Source of the DNA: Drosophila pseudoobscura
Lineage: Eukaryota; Arthropoda; Insecta; Diptera; Drosophilidae
Direction: 5' to 3'
DNA length: 64,000 nucleotides
NCBI RefSeq assembly: GCF_009870125.1
Contig: NC_046679.1
Location: 18,538,001 to 18,602,000, forward strand
Shown here: positions 49,010 to 60,489 of the stretch, one piece after another
Position numbering within the stretch: the first letter of the stretch is position 1
How the letters are laid out: each line of letters begins with the position of its first letter
The notes under the pieces: generated by a model
The model's database searches: none
What the model saw: only the letters and a program-made list of their open reading frames with translations
What the model was told of the DNA's origin: nothing
Program-made: the position numbers and the translations under genes

Positions 49010-50757
49010 ATGAACATCCTCTGGATAGCGTCACGCAGGAACGACGAGCTACAGAGCCTAGCTAAGGAGTTTGGACTAGGAGAAACTGAGACAGTAGCAG
49101 ACCTATGGAGCCGAATCACCGCATTCATCGCACGCCTTGGACACCCCGAGGCCGTGCAAGCAGAGAGCCGGAGGAAGATGGAAGACAGCAATGAGGGACC
49201 AAAACTGCGATTAATTATACCCGAGTTGCCCACCATGAGCCGAGGATCCACCCACGGATACAACGAGTCAGCGACCAAGACACTGTCCGCCCAGGGCGAC
49301 CAACCACAACGAGGTGCCCAATGACCACTCCCAGGAACCAGACCGGAGGCATCCAGTAAGAACCAAGAACCAGGACCCAATACCACTGGACCCCCTGCCA
49401 CATCGAGCCACCAAACGACCATGGCAGGAGAGCAGCCACGTTTTCCCCAGGGACATCGGGTCTCACGCCCCGGAGGGGGTCACGGAATTGACCCAGCTCA
49501 TCTCGGCCTACGAAACCGCACGGGACCGAGAATCACTCCGTAGCATCGGGACCACACAGAATCATTGACCCAGAGCCGCCTACACCTGAAATGGAACAAA
49601 CACGCAACGAGGCACCACACACGAGACATCCGGGAAAACCGAGATTGCCACCCGGGGAATCGGCCAGGAGGAAGAGAAGGCCCAACAGGGACATGGACGG
49701 AGACGCGCACCCAGGAACAGGAGAAACCCACCTACTAAGCATGACAGGAGGAAGGATCGATGTGAGAGCTTTTGAAGCCACCCTCGACACTGGAGCCACA
49801 CGGTCCTTCATCAGTCAGCGGCTGGCGAAAGAGATTGGGACGGCCGAGAACAGGCGAGAAGTGAGGACCAGGATCTGCCTGGCAGACGGAACCAGGAAAG
49901 AGATCAACCAAGCTATAGCAGTCATATGCGAATGGATCAACGAGAAACACAGCTATCTCTTCTTATACTACCCAAGGTATTAGACGACTTCATCTTGGGA
50001 CTCGATTTCCTATGCAGCATCTGCGCAAGGATCCACTGTGGACGGGCAAATCCAAAGCTGAAGTTGTAATATAAACCCGCCGGGACCATACCTGCACCGC
50101 CCTGCCGTCACGTTCGCAGACTCCGCTGTCGTCCGCGACCAGCGCCAGACCGACACTCTGCAGCCACCCACGACCCATCCGACCGCCCCGACAACAAGTC
50201 CCCACCAAAACAGACCACGCAACAGCCCCAGGACTACACCACTGCAACTGGACACGAAGAGAGCTCCGACGGAAAGAACTGCGACACCGATGGCCGATGA
50301 CAACCATGGCCAGTTTCCCAGCCCGTATCACGACACAAACAGGGCAACGAAGAACAGCGAGATCTTTGGCAGAGACAACGAAACGAGGACATTGGCAGAG
50401 ACAGCTATGACTCCACTGGACCAATCCAGGGCCAGCCCGTCGAACCAGGAGTAGCCATCAGGACTACGCCACGAAACGAGGACATTGGCAGAGACAGCTG
50501 TGACTCCAGCTCATCGAACCAGATTCCAGCCGTACGCGTTCGCGTATCTCGATGATATCATCGTCATCGGAGCCACGTTAGAAGAACAAGTCGACCACCT
50601 TCGAGAGGTTTTCAGGAGGCTGAGAGAAGCGAACCTCCGACTGAACAGAAACCAAAGTAGTTTCTTTAGCAAGAGTTTAGTCTACCTCGGCCATGTCATC
50701 AGCGAACAAGGCATCCACACGGATCATCGCCCACCACACTGCAAGAACTGCGACGGT
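49010..50757 (+). mobile_element. Ty3/gypsy-type retrotransposon remnant (gag, protease, part of RT)
   Basis: A GC-rich block stands out from its AT-rich surroundings. In order: a gag-like start at 49010 (MNILWIASRRND); after stops a frame at 49591-49983 with the aspartic protease core FEATLDTGATRSFISQRL and continuing CLADGT; next frame FILGLDFL near 49990; then, after a GC-rich linker, a reverse-transcriptase piece at 50530-50740 with AYLDDIIVIG (the YxDD catalytic box), HLREVFRRLREANLRLN and KSLVYLGHVISEQGI. The RT before the YLDD box, the RNase H and the integrase are missing. The order and the YLGHVIS motif fix the Ty3/gypsy class. It contains stops and frameshifts. Confidence 0.8.
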
Positions 50758-51970
50758 CCGTGTTGTCCCGAGTAAGACGCCTGGAGCTCAAATGGGCCTC
50801 TGCCTCGGCCAACACCGTTCGAACCTCACTCTCCGTGAGCGCGGCGTCGGCGATCTGCCAGACGACGATTTACTTCGCCGACCTGACTGCCGCCTATCAC
50901 AAACCGCCGAAGTGCGTTGCTAGTGGGCGGATGCACTTTCACCCCTTGTCTTACTACATCCTCAGGTTGGGCTGCTGCAACTCAAACGCTTTCTGCAGCC
51001 TCCTCAGCTGTTTACGCGCTCGACGAAGTTGGTCGCGTTGTCGGAATACATCCTCTGCGAAACGCCACGTCTTGGGATAAAGCTTTTGAAGTACAGGAGA
51101 AAATAATTAGTTGACAAGTCCGGGATAAGCTCCAAATGGACAATATATGGGCGTACGTCCTCGAATCCGAGGGGAGATGTTAATAGCGCCACAAAAGTCG
51201 ACACCACAGATCAGGAATAAATCCGTCTGCCGGCAGATTTGCCATGATTTTACTCATCAATTTCGGCTTGTAGCGAAAACAGTTGATGCATCTCATTCCT
51301 CTCCGACATTCCCAACATGCATTTACGAGCCAAATCTCATGTCTAAGCAGACTAAGTGTAAAATCCTCAAATAATACTCCTAGCGTGATAAGCGAAAACT
51401 TTCGCTTTTTCTCTGACAACCTGTAGACAAATGAAGCCATCATTTACAGGCTCGAATGCAGAGCCTGTCTCTGAAGCGCTCTTTTTCCTTGTCGATATTC
51501 AATATTCAGCACACATAGGCAAATACTCGAATTAACTTAGCGAGAAAATATCTCAATGGGAAATAAGTCTTCAACAACAAAATAAGACTTGGGCGGACTT
51601 TTTTACCTCCACATCCCTCACATCGGCTGGGATGTTAAATTGCGAGTTCTCTGGGCAAATATGATCAGGCCCACATACAAATTTCCTACCATCTAGCCTA
51701 ATTGACTCAACGAGTTCAGGGACGTCGCATCTACGAGACGCCAAGTCCGCTGGATTTGACAGTGAAGGCACATGACGCCACCTTCTGACAGCTCCTGAAT
51801 TTCGGCTGCCCTATTTCACACAAAAACAACAAGCGACGATGTCGGAGTCTATCCAATGTGTTCAGACCAGCAGCAAATAATTGCCGAGCACTGTGCCAAA
51901 TCCGTGCGCTCCGGTCCTTCGAGGCGGATCTTCGCCTTCCCCATAAGGAGAAGCTCACCCCAGCCAGCAT
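50758..51970 (-). mobile_element. BEL/Pao retrotransposon remnant (RNase H flank and integrase)
   Basis: On the minus strand, reading from 51970 down: SLSNPADLASRRCDVPELVE at about 51.77 kb (the stretch before the integrase), HEIWLVNACWECRRGMRC and CFRYKPKL (integrase zinc-binding part), HLELIPDLSTNYFLLYFKSF then RRGVSQRMYSDNATNFV (catalytic core), then after frame breaks THFGGL, AAVRSAKQIVVWQIADAALT and AEAEAHLSSR. These are typical of BEL/Pao integrases. It stops abruptly at about 50757 against the gypsy-type fragment. Confidence 0.8.
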
Positions 51971-52799
51971 CGGCGGATCGCTCCAAGTTCAAGACAAGTA
52001 CTCTTCGAGTGTGCCCAACACCAGTGCAGTGATTTTGTGCGAGTTTTCCATTCCAGTCCGTGCTCCCGTGGCATATGTACATAGTTCTCAATGTTCTCAA
52101 TGAAAGTGTCGCAGGAAAATTCTATTTACACAACAATTAAATGCTCTTAGAAAATAACATTTGAAATATCATTGTATGGCCTATATTATTAGACAAGAGC
52201 ACCAGCATGAACTTTTCAGAAATTTCGAAAACAGAACTACAGCCAAACATATTAATTACATCGAATATGTGACGAAAAAAACTTTACCAAAATTGTAACA
52301 ACCAGGACATTTACATAGAATTCTGCATTCCTGCAGAATTAAAACATATTTCACTATCAAACAACGTTCAACAATATACAAATTTAATAATTACTGAAAA
52401 AAATGTAACCAAGGTTGAAATTAACCATATTAAGCTTAACAAACTTTTAATACAAAAACGGTAAAAGCTTAATTGAACTTTCACGGTCTGCAGAGCTCAG
52501 ATGAAAAATCTTCAACTCAGCCTTTGAACCTTTACTCAAATCATTGCAATAATCAAATTTAAAAAGAAAATATTAAATGTGTTTTTATAATTATTTACTG
52601 TATATTCTGTGTACGTATATACTTTATGGGGTCTGAGATGCTTAATTCTGTGCGTTACAAATTTCTTGACAATTTTACAATACCCCTGCAAGTATTTGTT
52701 AAGAAAGGATCTACACTTTTATAAAATGAATACAACAGTTGTTTAAATAATTCGTATTTTATTCAGTTTATAGTAAAACTATTATTTTTATTTTGTGCT
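51971..52799. other. Spacer downstream of Imp4
   Basis: AT-rich. A plus-strand frame at about 52300-52460 is open but not recognised; it might be part of another retroelement. A minus-strand AATAAAA near 52757 fits the Imp4 polyadenylation signal. Confidence 0.4.
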
Positions 52800-55420
52800 C
52801 TAGTTGTTCAATCCAGATTCATTTGAAAAAATTTGTTTTTTGTTTGAAGTATTTAAGTATGGGCGATTAACCCATTCGGTGTCAGCGGCCTTTATATTTT
52901 CCAATGTTCCAAGTTTAATTTGATATAGCTTAAGTACAAATCTTGGACCTATTTCGCTTAGACTCAATTCTCTATTTATATTTTTATACTGATGATGTCT
53001 AAATATAATGGAATCATTATGGTTTAAGAAGGATATTACTCGCTGGGAGTTTTCTTTCGGTACCGGAAATAAGTGCTTCAGTATTTGCACAGTTCTTAAT
53101 CCAATAGGACTTTTAAAATTATTAAAAATTAAATGAGGCTTCTGCTCACTCATGTGTCCTATATCTGGAATATCATGTCGCATTATAACATCGGATATAT
53201 TAAAAAATGAGGTTGGACCATATGGAAGATGACAAATCACAAGACTATCTGGTATGCCCCGATGCTCGTGAACAATCAAAAAATCAGTTACATTATTTGC
53301 TCGACAAGCGTGCATAAGTGTAGTCAATTGATATTTGCCCCTGTTCATTTGTTGAGCATTTGGAAAAATCAGACGAAGTTCTTTCATGAACATTTTTAAT
53401 CTTGATGACGGGTTATGTGATGTCGTTAACATTATTTTTGGATCTTGGCAACCAGCGTGATCATATTCATCATTTGAAAGGCGGACTTCAATGCCTAAAA
53501 AGAAAATATAAATATCCTTTTAAACAGAAAATCAAATTCATTTTCAAAATTAATACACTTTTTTTACTTATACTTATTATTATATGGTTATTTTTAAGCG
53601 ATTTTACACTCTTCTTATGGTATTTAAATTTTGTACAACTATATAAAAAATAGAAAAGAACTAATTTCATACATTATATAAATATACATGTATGCTTATG
53701 AACAGTCATAGAAAAAATATAAGGAAAAAATTGGAGCAAATATTATCCATGAAAACCACTTTGCTTGCTTTATATAGGTCTCTCTTACTGATTTGTCTTG
53801 GAGAAAAAATAGAAACGCACGCAAATTTTGTTCTTGTCTTGGTTTAAAGCGACTGAAATCGCATTATATGGGTAAAATTTCATAAACTAAAGATAAAAGA
53901 TATAAAATAAATAGATATGGGTAGATTGTGGGTAGATATTCCTTTCAGAATTTTTTGCGGCGTAAATTATATTGAAATTGAATGAAACCCAAGGTCCATA
54001 GTCAGATATTGCCACAACTGAAAATAGCGATTCACTACAAACAAGAACCAGACAAACGCGGCAGAAAGCGCGCAACATTGGAGAAGTTCGACAACTTCCT
54101 TGTTCGAAAACAAAAAACATTTCTGTTATCGGAAGATTTGAAAAATGATTTAAATGCACATTTTTAGTAGCCCGTAGTTTATAAAGGAATTGGACGACCC
54201 ATATATGTATAACAAAGACTCTCTATAACTCGGTGGATCGTCTGACAATTTGATCAAGGGTGAAGTGGATAGCCCTGATCTTTTGCAGTCGTTGCATAAC
54301 AACGTCCAGATATAAAAGCTGGCCATGATATGCTTCCTAGACAAAAAAATAACCTCTTTGGAACTAGACGTAAATTCCATAGAGAACCTTTGGGAGATCT
54401 TAAACAAAAAGTTTGTTGTTTGTAAGTGCAGAAAAAGGATTTGTGGAAAAAAGTTAAATCCGAATGGTACTCAATTGATCCATTAAAATGTGACAAGATT
54501 GTGGATTCCACAGATCGTCTATAAGCCGAAGTCACTAAAAATAACTCTGCAATTTTGTCTACAATATAAGCGAGGATGTGACGAAGTTCTTTTTCTGGCG
54601 CAACACAGACTCGAATTCCCCCATTTTAAATATATTATAAATTGTCTACAGGGTCATTTAAAAATAATTTTGCACTTGAGGACCAAGATTTGCAGTATGC
54701 GCAGATACGCGAAGCATGAATCGAAAAAATTGAACAAAAAAAAAATACAATTTTAACACATTATACATACATATGTATATCTTTTATATTCATATTCATT
54801 TCATATTCAAAATTACAAATATTGTTTATTAGAGAACGAAATGGGAAAGGGAACAGAAAAAACTCGCAAAAAATATTTCAGATTTCTGCGATATCGTTTA
54901 CGAGTCATTTTTGACAGTGCTACAGGCTCGAACAAAATATTTCTTTTGATTTTTTTGTATGTCAAAAACGACATCGAAAAGAAATCGCAAAACGATCGCA
55001 AGCGAGCTATAATTAACCACAAACTAAAAGACACATATTTCTATCATATGCCGGTACGAATGTGAGCATTTTGTCGGGTTAAGTCTCGCATTTGACTCGT
55101 TTACGATATCATTTGCGAGCGTGTGGTTCATTCTGGATTTTGTTTGAGTCTTCAACTTATTGACGAACTGAATAATAAAGTATAATATAATAATCCTACT
55201 TAAAGTAAGGTACATATGAATGTAAATACGTACCTTTATCATCATATTTTAGAGAACTATATACATCTATGCCTTTGGCTACAATCGGAGAATTTAGCGT
55301 TTTGTTGCGATCTAAACTTTGAACGACACTATCCTGGACTCGTTTCTTTGATTTGAGGCGTTCGCTAAGTGCTTTTGAATATAAATATTCTCTTCTCTGT
55401 CTGGCTTGTTTTCTTAACAT
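52800..55420 (-). CDS. Imp4: Imp4, U3 snoRNP/SSU processome protein (Brix domain), complete
   Basis: Two exons, 55234-55420 and 52800-53494, join in phase (G plus GC) to 293 residues; the human protein has about 291. Imp4 works with Imp3 and Mpp10 in the nucleolus to pair U3 snoRNA with pre-rRNA during 18S maturation. Motifs seen: the basic N-terminus MLRKQARQRREYLYSKAL; then DPKIMLTTSHNPSSRLKMF at the start of the Brix domain; MNRGKYQL and VHEHRGIPDSLVICHLPYG; MRHDIPDIGHMSEQKPHLIF; LKHLFPVPKE; and the Brix end ELSLSEIGPRFVLKLYQIKL. The 1.74-kb intron carries a Tc1-like element on the opposite strand. It is divergent with shams and shares its promoter region. The frame is intact and the start is the family start. 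Confidence 0.96.
53985..54640 (+). pseudogene. Tc1-like transposon remnant in the Imp4 intron
   Basis: A first frame (53982-54167) has GRKRATLEKFDNFLVRKQKT and LSEDLKNDLNAHF, like the DNA-binding N-terminus of Tc1 transposases. Further on, VNSIENLWEIL and, after frameshifts, KSEWYSIDPLKCDKIVDS match the C-terminal end (NPIENLW, then W-Y-x-I). The middle, catalytic part is lost or replaced, and 54237-54284 is a LINE-derived piece. It differs from the remnant at 21.6 kb. Confidence 0.7.
54237..54284 (+). repeat. LINE-derived segment shared with 48.43 kb
   Basis: GATCGTCTGACAATTTGATC and then GTGGATAGCCCTGATCTTTT occur here and at about 48431-48480 with one or two differences, far more alike than their surroundings. 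Confidence 0.8.
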
Positions 55421-55478
55421 ATTTATTTATTTACTAATTAATATTTTCAACCACGTGTAACTTGAAAACAATGTTATC

Positions 55479-55487
55479 AGTGTGACC
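55479..55487 (-). promoter_or_regulatory. Ohler motif 1 (M1BP site), Imp4 core promoter
   Basis: The minus strand reads TTGGTCACACTGA, a full match to YGGTCACACTR in the Imp4 direction. It is about 60 bases upstream of the Imp4 ATG, where a fly transcription start is expected. Confidence 0.65.
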
Positions 55488-55525
55488 AAGTGTAGAGAGC
55501 GAAAAACACAGAGAACATGGAGAAA

Positions 55526-55533
55526 TATCGATA
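55526..55533. promoter_or_regulatory. DRE (DREF site)
   Basis: A perfect palindromic TATCGATA, the DNA replication-related element common in fly housekeeping promoters, lies between Imp4 and shams next to the motif 1 site. Confidence 0.6.
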
Positions 55534-56132
55534 TTAACATCTATGTCATCGATGTTTGGGTGCAGACATCGAGTTGGGTGCAAACATTTTATAGGCTCAG
55601 CACACTAATAATATCCCGCGGGAACGGTGGTATTTGTTGAAAGATGTGAAACCCCGATTTGCACTGGCACCATTCACCATCTGCCACACGTCATAAAGCA
55701 GCTGATGAGCATGAGCAAAATTGATTGAGTTGTAATTGATATCAAATTCGGTAACGGTAGCTGGCCGATATGAAGAATGAGAATTAGTTATCTATTGCGA
55801 GCGATATGCTGCGCTTATATTAGATTCAAACTTAAGACTGATCATAAATTAAATTAAAAGCTATGATTGCAGACGGCTTCGCGGCCGGTGCTGCCGCGGC
55901 TCTGCCGTCGCCTGTGAATCTGTTCGTGGACCTCGCTAATATGCTAGGTCAGCACACGTCCAGTGTCGGTGGTTAACTTGCATATTTATTTTAGTATATA
56001 TTTTTTGTTAGATCCTATATTTAAATATGTCAGTTTTTTAGCTAAAATTACCTTTTCATATGTGATAAACATATTATGTATGTGCATAATTTATAGCCTG
56101 CTTAAAATAAGGATATAAATCTGCTGGCTGGC
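55534..56132. other. Imp4/shams divergent spacer
   Basis: A mixed-composition, non-repetitive region. No complete gene is seen. The stretch around 55860-55960 is GC-richer (ATGATTGCAGACGGCTTCGC onward) and briefly open, without a known family. Confidence 0.4.
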
Positions 56133-56363
56133 TCATGATGACGCGACGGTAGCCAAACGCCGGAGCCGAAGACCCTGGGATTTAGTTTTCTGTGTTCGCT
56201 GTGCGATACGTTCGTTGCATGAACTGGAACATCTATAGACTGTATGGATAATTCTATCAATGGTGGGCAGAAACAACCGATGATTGGCTAATTTTACATC
56301 AATTGTATCGATAGCACTATCGAATTTTTGAAAACAATCTTTTGCGTCTCCAGCACGCTGCAT
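56133..56363 (-). CDS. Possible small 76-residue protein
   Basis: A minus-strand frame from ATG at 56363 to 56133 encodes 76 residues including KDCFQKFDSAIDTIDVKLA, IDRIIHTVYRCSSSCNER and a basic tail. It lies between Imp4 and shams, is not repeat-derived as far as I can see, and could form two short helices. I do not recognise it, and an ORF this short may be chance. Confidence 0.3.
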   Translation of the reverse strand: MQRAGDAKDCFQKFDSAIDTIDVKLANHRLFLPTIDRIIHTVYRCSSSCNERIAQRTQKTKSQGLRLRRLATVASS

Positions 56364-56555
56364 TTATAAACAAACACTTTAAATTTATGTGGAAGTTCTA
56401 TATTTGTAGTATACTGAATAGAAGCCGTGTGTTTTCGCATATGTACATGTATATCTTATAGCAATTTTGAAAATGGTAAATACATTTCTATGAAATGCAT
56501 TATTATTTAAACCAATTGAATACTAATTTGTATAGAATTTCAGCTCCACCTACAT

Positions 56556-59500
56556 ATGTGTTTCTTATGCCTCATTGGAATAGGGATATTAATTTATTTC
56601 GTTCATCAGCGACCTTCATTTGATTATACAGGAATGTTATTGAGTCGTAACAAAGTGTACGTACAAAAACTCCTGTATTAATATTTACCTTTATATACAT
56701 GTATTATTTATATTGTTTAAATATATGTACCTCTTCCTTTTCACCCGCGAATGAGACCGGTCGTAAAATCACAGCAGTCTAAAAAGAGGCTGGCTTTTTC
56801 AACACAGGCAAATTGATAAGTGGTAGAGAAGAGTGGATTATCGTTTAAGCGCTTGTTTTTCTTCTCAAGTCTTAACAAGAAATTGATTTTTTTACTTTAC
56901 ATTTATACTCGATACTTAATCAGTATGGCTCTCCTCCGGCAGACGGCTCTAATAATTTCTAAGACAGAAAATCAGTCTGAACGTGTCGTCGGGCGCTGCG
57001 TAGAGACCGAAAATTGATTTGTTATACCCGATACTTAAAATGTGTGTAACATCCAGAAGGCAGCGTTTCCGACCCCATAAGGTATTCATAAGGTATATTC
57101 TTGATCAGCATCAATAGCCGAGTCGAAAACAAACACTATAAACACATACACTTTCCCCGCAAATGTAATATACCCTATACTCAGTTGCCACCGCAACTCT
57201 ACATTTATACCCGATACATAGTCATTATGGCTACATTGACAGACAAAGAGTGAGTGCGGGAGCCACAAGCGTAGCCACTGCAAACACTGGACTGGTCCGT
57301 TTTTATAACTAAGCAGACACCCAGAGCCATAGCTTAACTAGAGAAAATAATGGAAAAAGTAATGCAAATTAGAAAATAGATCCACTATTAGTGGATTATT
57401 AGTGTCAAGCGTTTAATAAAATGTTAAATTATTCTTAAATTCTTTAATATGGGTCACGTCTTAATAAAAGGATCGCAAAGCTTGAATTTACTCCTTACTG
57501 AAAAGGGTTTTGTTATTAGTGAGCTATATTATTAATGTTCGACTACCCTCTTACAATAATAGGCTAGTTCTCCTAACTATTCAACGTATTTCTCTAATCA
57601 CCAGCCCTACCTTAAACAATTATTGGAAATATTTACTCCAGGGAGTTTAAGCGCCGTATTACTATGTTACAATACTCTTAACATTCCAGTTCGTGCATCT
57701 ATTTAGTTCATGTATGACCTGTAACCATAATAAACTGCATCACCTTAACTATACGGACAGGTGCTATGTTACAAACAGGCAAATAATAATGGTTAATGGG
57801 CTTTTTGAATGCTGTGCATAGACAGACATAGAAGCCGTAAAAATGCTTGTGTTTGATAGTATTTACTGACGTACAAATAATCTACTGTATTATAATCTTT
57901 TATTAAACAGACAACCTTCAAGAACGCCTCTCTACATCGTTGTAGTCTGTTGCGGTCAACGAGTACAGGAGACACTTGTAATGATCAAATCAGCAATCGT
58001 TTTCAATTATGAAAAAGAGTATCTTAAATTTTTGATTTTTACTGAGAAAGAAAAAGATGATGAATTGAGAGAAAAGCTAACAGACTGGAAAAATATCGTA
58101 GCATCGTTTTTTGACTTTGAGATTTTACCTTTGAACTTTCCTAGTCAAAATAAGATTGAGTGGATGAATCTCTTCAAGCCCTGTGCCGCCCAGCGTCTTT
58201 TTTTGCCGGTAAGTCTAAATGAGTATTTCAGTTGCATGACCGATCCACGGCCACGGCCTCTAACAACAACACACAAACAATATCGAACAATAAACGCCAA
58301 ATTGTGACCTTACCAACGGATAAATTTTAATTTATAAACACATTTATTTCCAACACATTGACGATAAAGTTACTTTCATGGAGAAACGAGAAATGGCGAA
58401 GCAACTCTTGGCACTTTGGTGTTGCTGATGTCGAAACTTCTGCAAAACGACTAATTTTCCAAGAAAAGATTTGCCAACGTTCATTACAAAGAGACTATTT
58501 GATTTTGTGACATCTAGTTCTGCTACATTGTTCGATCGCTTTAATATTGCCAAAGATGTTTGTTTGTTGTTTTAACTGACTACCCTTCAGAATGGCATAG
58601 ACATGAAAATTTTCAAAATGCTTTAAAAATATTAACAAATATAAAAGTGGTGATACAGCCGAACGTGGTGTTAAACTTATGCAAGACTATAACCAAATAC
58701 TTACCAAAAAAGAAGCTGAGTTTCAGAAGTTGCTAAACATCGCAAAAGAATATGCTAGTCAGTATCCATTGAATAATAAAAATGCCTTAATATAAGGCAA
58801 TGTTTTGCCCAAATTTTGGCAGTTGGATAAGCAACTGTCTCAACTGCAAGATTGAGAGTTTTGAGCGAATATGGTCCCTTTTGTTTCCAGATTTGTATAA
58901 ACGATAACTCAAACAAATAATATTTAAAAAAATACAAATCAATTTATTTTGCATTTATTCTAGTTTAAGTACCTGTAGCATAGTGAGGACTTACGATCAT
59001 TATTTATGATTCTGCGTATTCCCATATTTTTAATTTTTTGTAATGAAAAGAATACGTACACAAGAAGTCTGCAGTTGGTCTAGATCTTATGGTCTCTGAA
59101 GTTTTATTCGTCTAGCAAGACCGACGAAAAACCTTCAGACGTAGACTTCGTTTTTTTTTTACTTTTTGAATGCGCACAAAATATAATCTAAAAACTTAAT
59201 TTTAAAATGTAAAATAATAATTTTTTTTTTTTCTAGTCTTTATTGACCAATGTGGACTCATTGCTATATGTGGACACGGATACACTGTTTTTGTCACCAA
59301 TATCTGAAATATGGGCATTTTTTAAAAAGTTTAATGACAGTCAAATGGCCGCACTGACGCCCGAGCACGAAAATGAAAACATAGGTTGGTACAACCGATT
59401 TGCGCGTCATCCATTCTATGGCCGACTTGGTGTGAACTCCGGCGTCATGTTAATGAATCTGACACGAATGCGTGAATTTCATTGGGAAAAACATATCTTA

Positions 59501-59896
59501 TCTATACATGAAGAGTACAAGCTGCGTATTATATGGGGCGATCAAGACATTATAAATATATTTTTTTATTATTATCCTGACAAACTTTTCGTTATGCCCT
59601 GTGAATATAACTATCGGCCAGATCACTGTATGTATATGAGTACTTGTAACATGACACATTCTGGTGTTAAATTGATGCACGGTATTCGGGGATATTTTCA
59701 TACCGACAAGCAACCACTTTTCAAAATTATTTATGAATCCATGGAAAGGTATCAGCTTGGATCTAATACAAACACCAATTTTTTAATGCCTCTACGTACT
59801 GGTTTAAATCAAAAATCAGTAAATGAATCTAGCTGTGGAAAGATCTCAACAGAAGTGCTGAAAATGGCTACTAAACTTTTTGGCAATAGCTTTTAA
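56556..59896 (+). CDS. shams: Glucoside xylosyltransferase (GXYLT family), complete
   Basis: Three exons, 56556-56656, 57911-58208 and 59237-59896, join in phase to 352 residues. The enzyme adds xylose to O-glucose on EGF repeats of Notch in the secretory pathway; fly shams limits Notch signalling. Visible: a short N-terminus with a type II signal anchor (MCFLCLIGIGILIYFV); the GT8 start PLYIVVVCCGQRVQETLVMI; LFKPCAAQRLFLP; the metal-binding DxD in SLLYVDTDTLFL (146-148); ENIGWYNRFARHPFYG and GVNSGVMLMNLTR; WGDQDIIN; and YNYRPDHCMYMS. The start at 56556 is the first Met before the anchor. Intron 1 has repeat pieces and intron 2 a transposon-like remnant. AATAAA lies at 60022. Confidence 0.94.
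56890..57295 (+). repeat. Dispersed repeat, shuffled pieces in shams intron 1
   Basis: TATGGCTCTCCTCCGGCAGA, CAGTCTGAACGTG, TATACCCGATACTTAAAATG, CCAGAAGGCAGCGTTTCC, ATTCTTGATCAGCATCAATA and again ACCGCAACTCTAC with TTATACCCGATAC. The order shows two partial copies run together. Confidence 0.75.
58340..58800 (+). pseudogene. Transposon-like ORF remnant, same protein as at 36.0 kb
   Basis: It sits in shams intron 2. Frames read VTFMEKREMAKQLLAL, LPTFITKRLFDFVTSSSATL, FDRFNIAK, then DTAERGVKLMQDYNQILTKK and EAEFQKLLNIAKEYASQY. The first part matches the 36.0-kb remnant; the second extends it towards the C-terminus. Several stops and frame changes are present. Confidence 0.55.
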
Positions 59897-60049
59897 GGGA
59901 TAAAGCATACATTATACGTAAGATAAGTAGAACGCAAGCTAATATAGAAATTAACAAATTTTTGTACAACTGTTTACATAATATACTTTAGTTTTAGAGT
60001 TGTATACATTCCTAAATAGAAAATAAATTTGGGGCTATTTCGAAACTCC

Positions 60050-60480
60050 CGAATTTTCGCGTGGGGAATACAAAAACTCTGAACTTTTTTATATCATTAC
60101 AAACTTTTGAAGATTTGCTAGAAAGTGTATTATAATATTAATATTGGCTAATGCTCTGGTGTTCGCATTGGGGTTCTGTCCCAGATCAGTGGCCGTCGCG
60201 AATATTTTAGCCGTGAATTGTTTGGTCGTGAATTCATGAAGATCTTTGCTTCCATTAAGGCGGTTAAGACTCCGTAGCTAGGAGTCTGGTAGTTGGAGAA
60301 CTTCCCTCTTGGTTGGGACTGCTACCTTTACCCAAATTTTCCCAAAGTAGTCCACACCATTGCTGGTACGCATGCTCTGCATGATCGTCTCATGAACCAT
60401 ATGATGAGGAATGTGATATGGCCTCGCTTTGGTAAGCTTTGCAGCTGATTTCATTGTTTCTTCAGTGGCCCGAAACATAT
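60050..60480. other. Spacer after shams
   Basis: No gene is recognised. A GC-richer part at 60140-60480 is partly open on the minus strand (HIPHHMVHETIMQSMRTSNG) and resembles retroelement DNA, class unknown. Confidence 0.35.
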
Positions 60481-60489
60481 TGACTCAGC

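Noticed and set aside
49215..49811. Several minus-strand ORFs rich in Trp, Gly and Ser
   Set aside because: They are shadows of the GC-rich gypsy-type coding strand.
50010..50424. Minus-strand ORFs of 97-144 residues
   Set aside because: Opposite strand of the same gypsy-type element; no protein motif.
59243..59245. Start of shams at the beginning of its last exon
   Set aside because: The codon there is TTG inside SLLTNVDSLLYVD; the exon is preceded by a TTTTTTCTAG acceptor, and two upstream exons join in phase.
60278..60478. Minus-strand ORF after shams
   Set aside because: Short, no family, and in GC-richer DNA next to repeats; not enough to call a gene.
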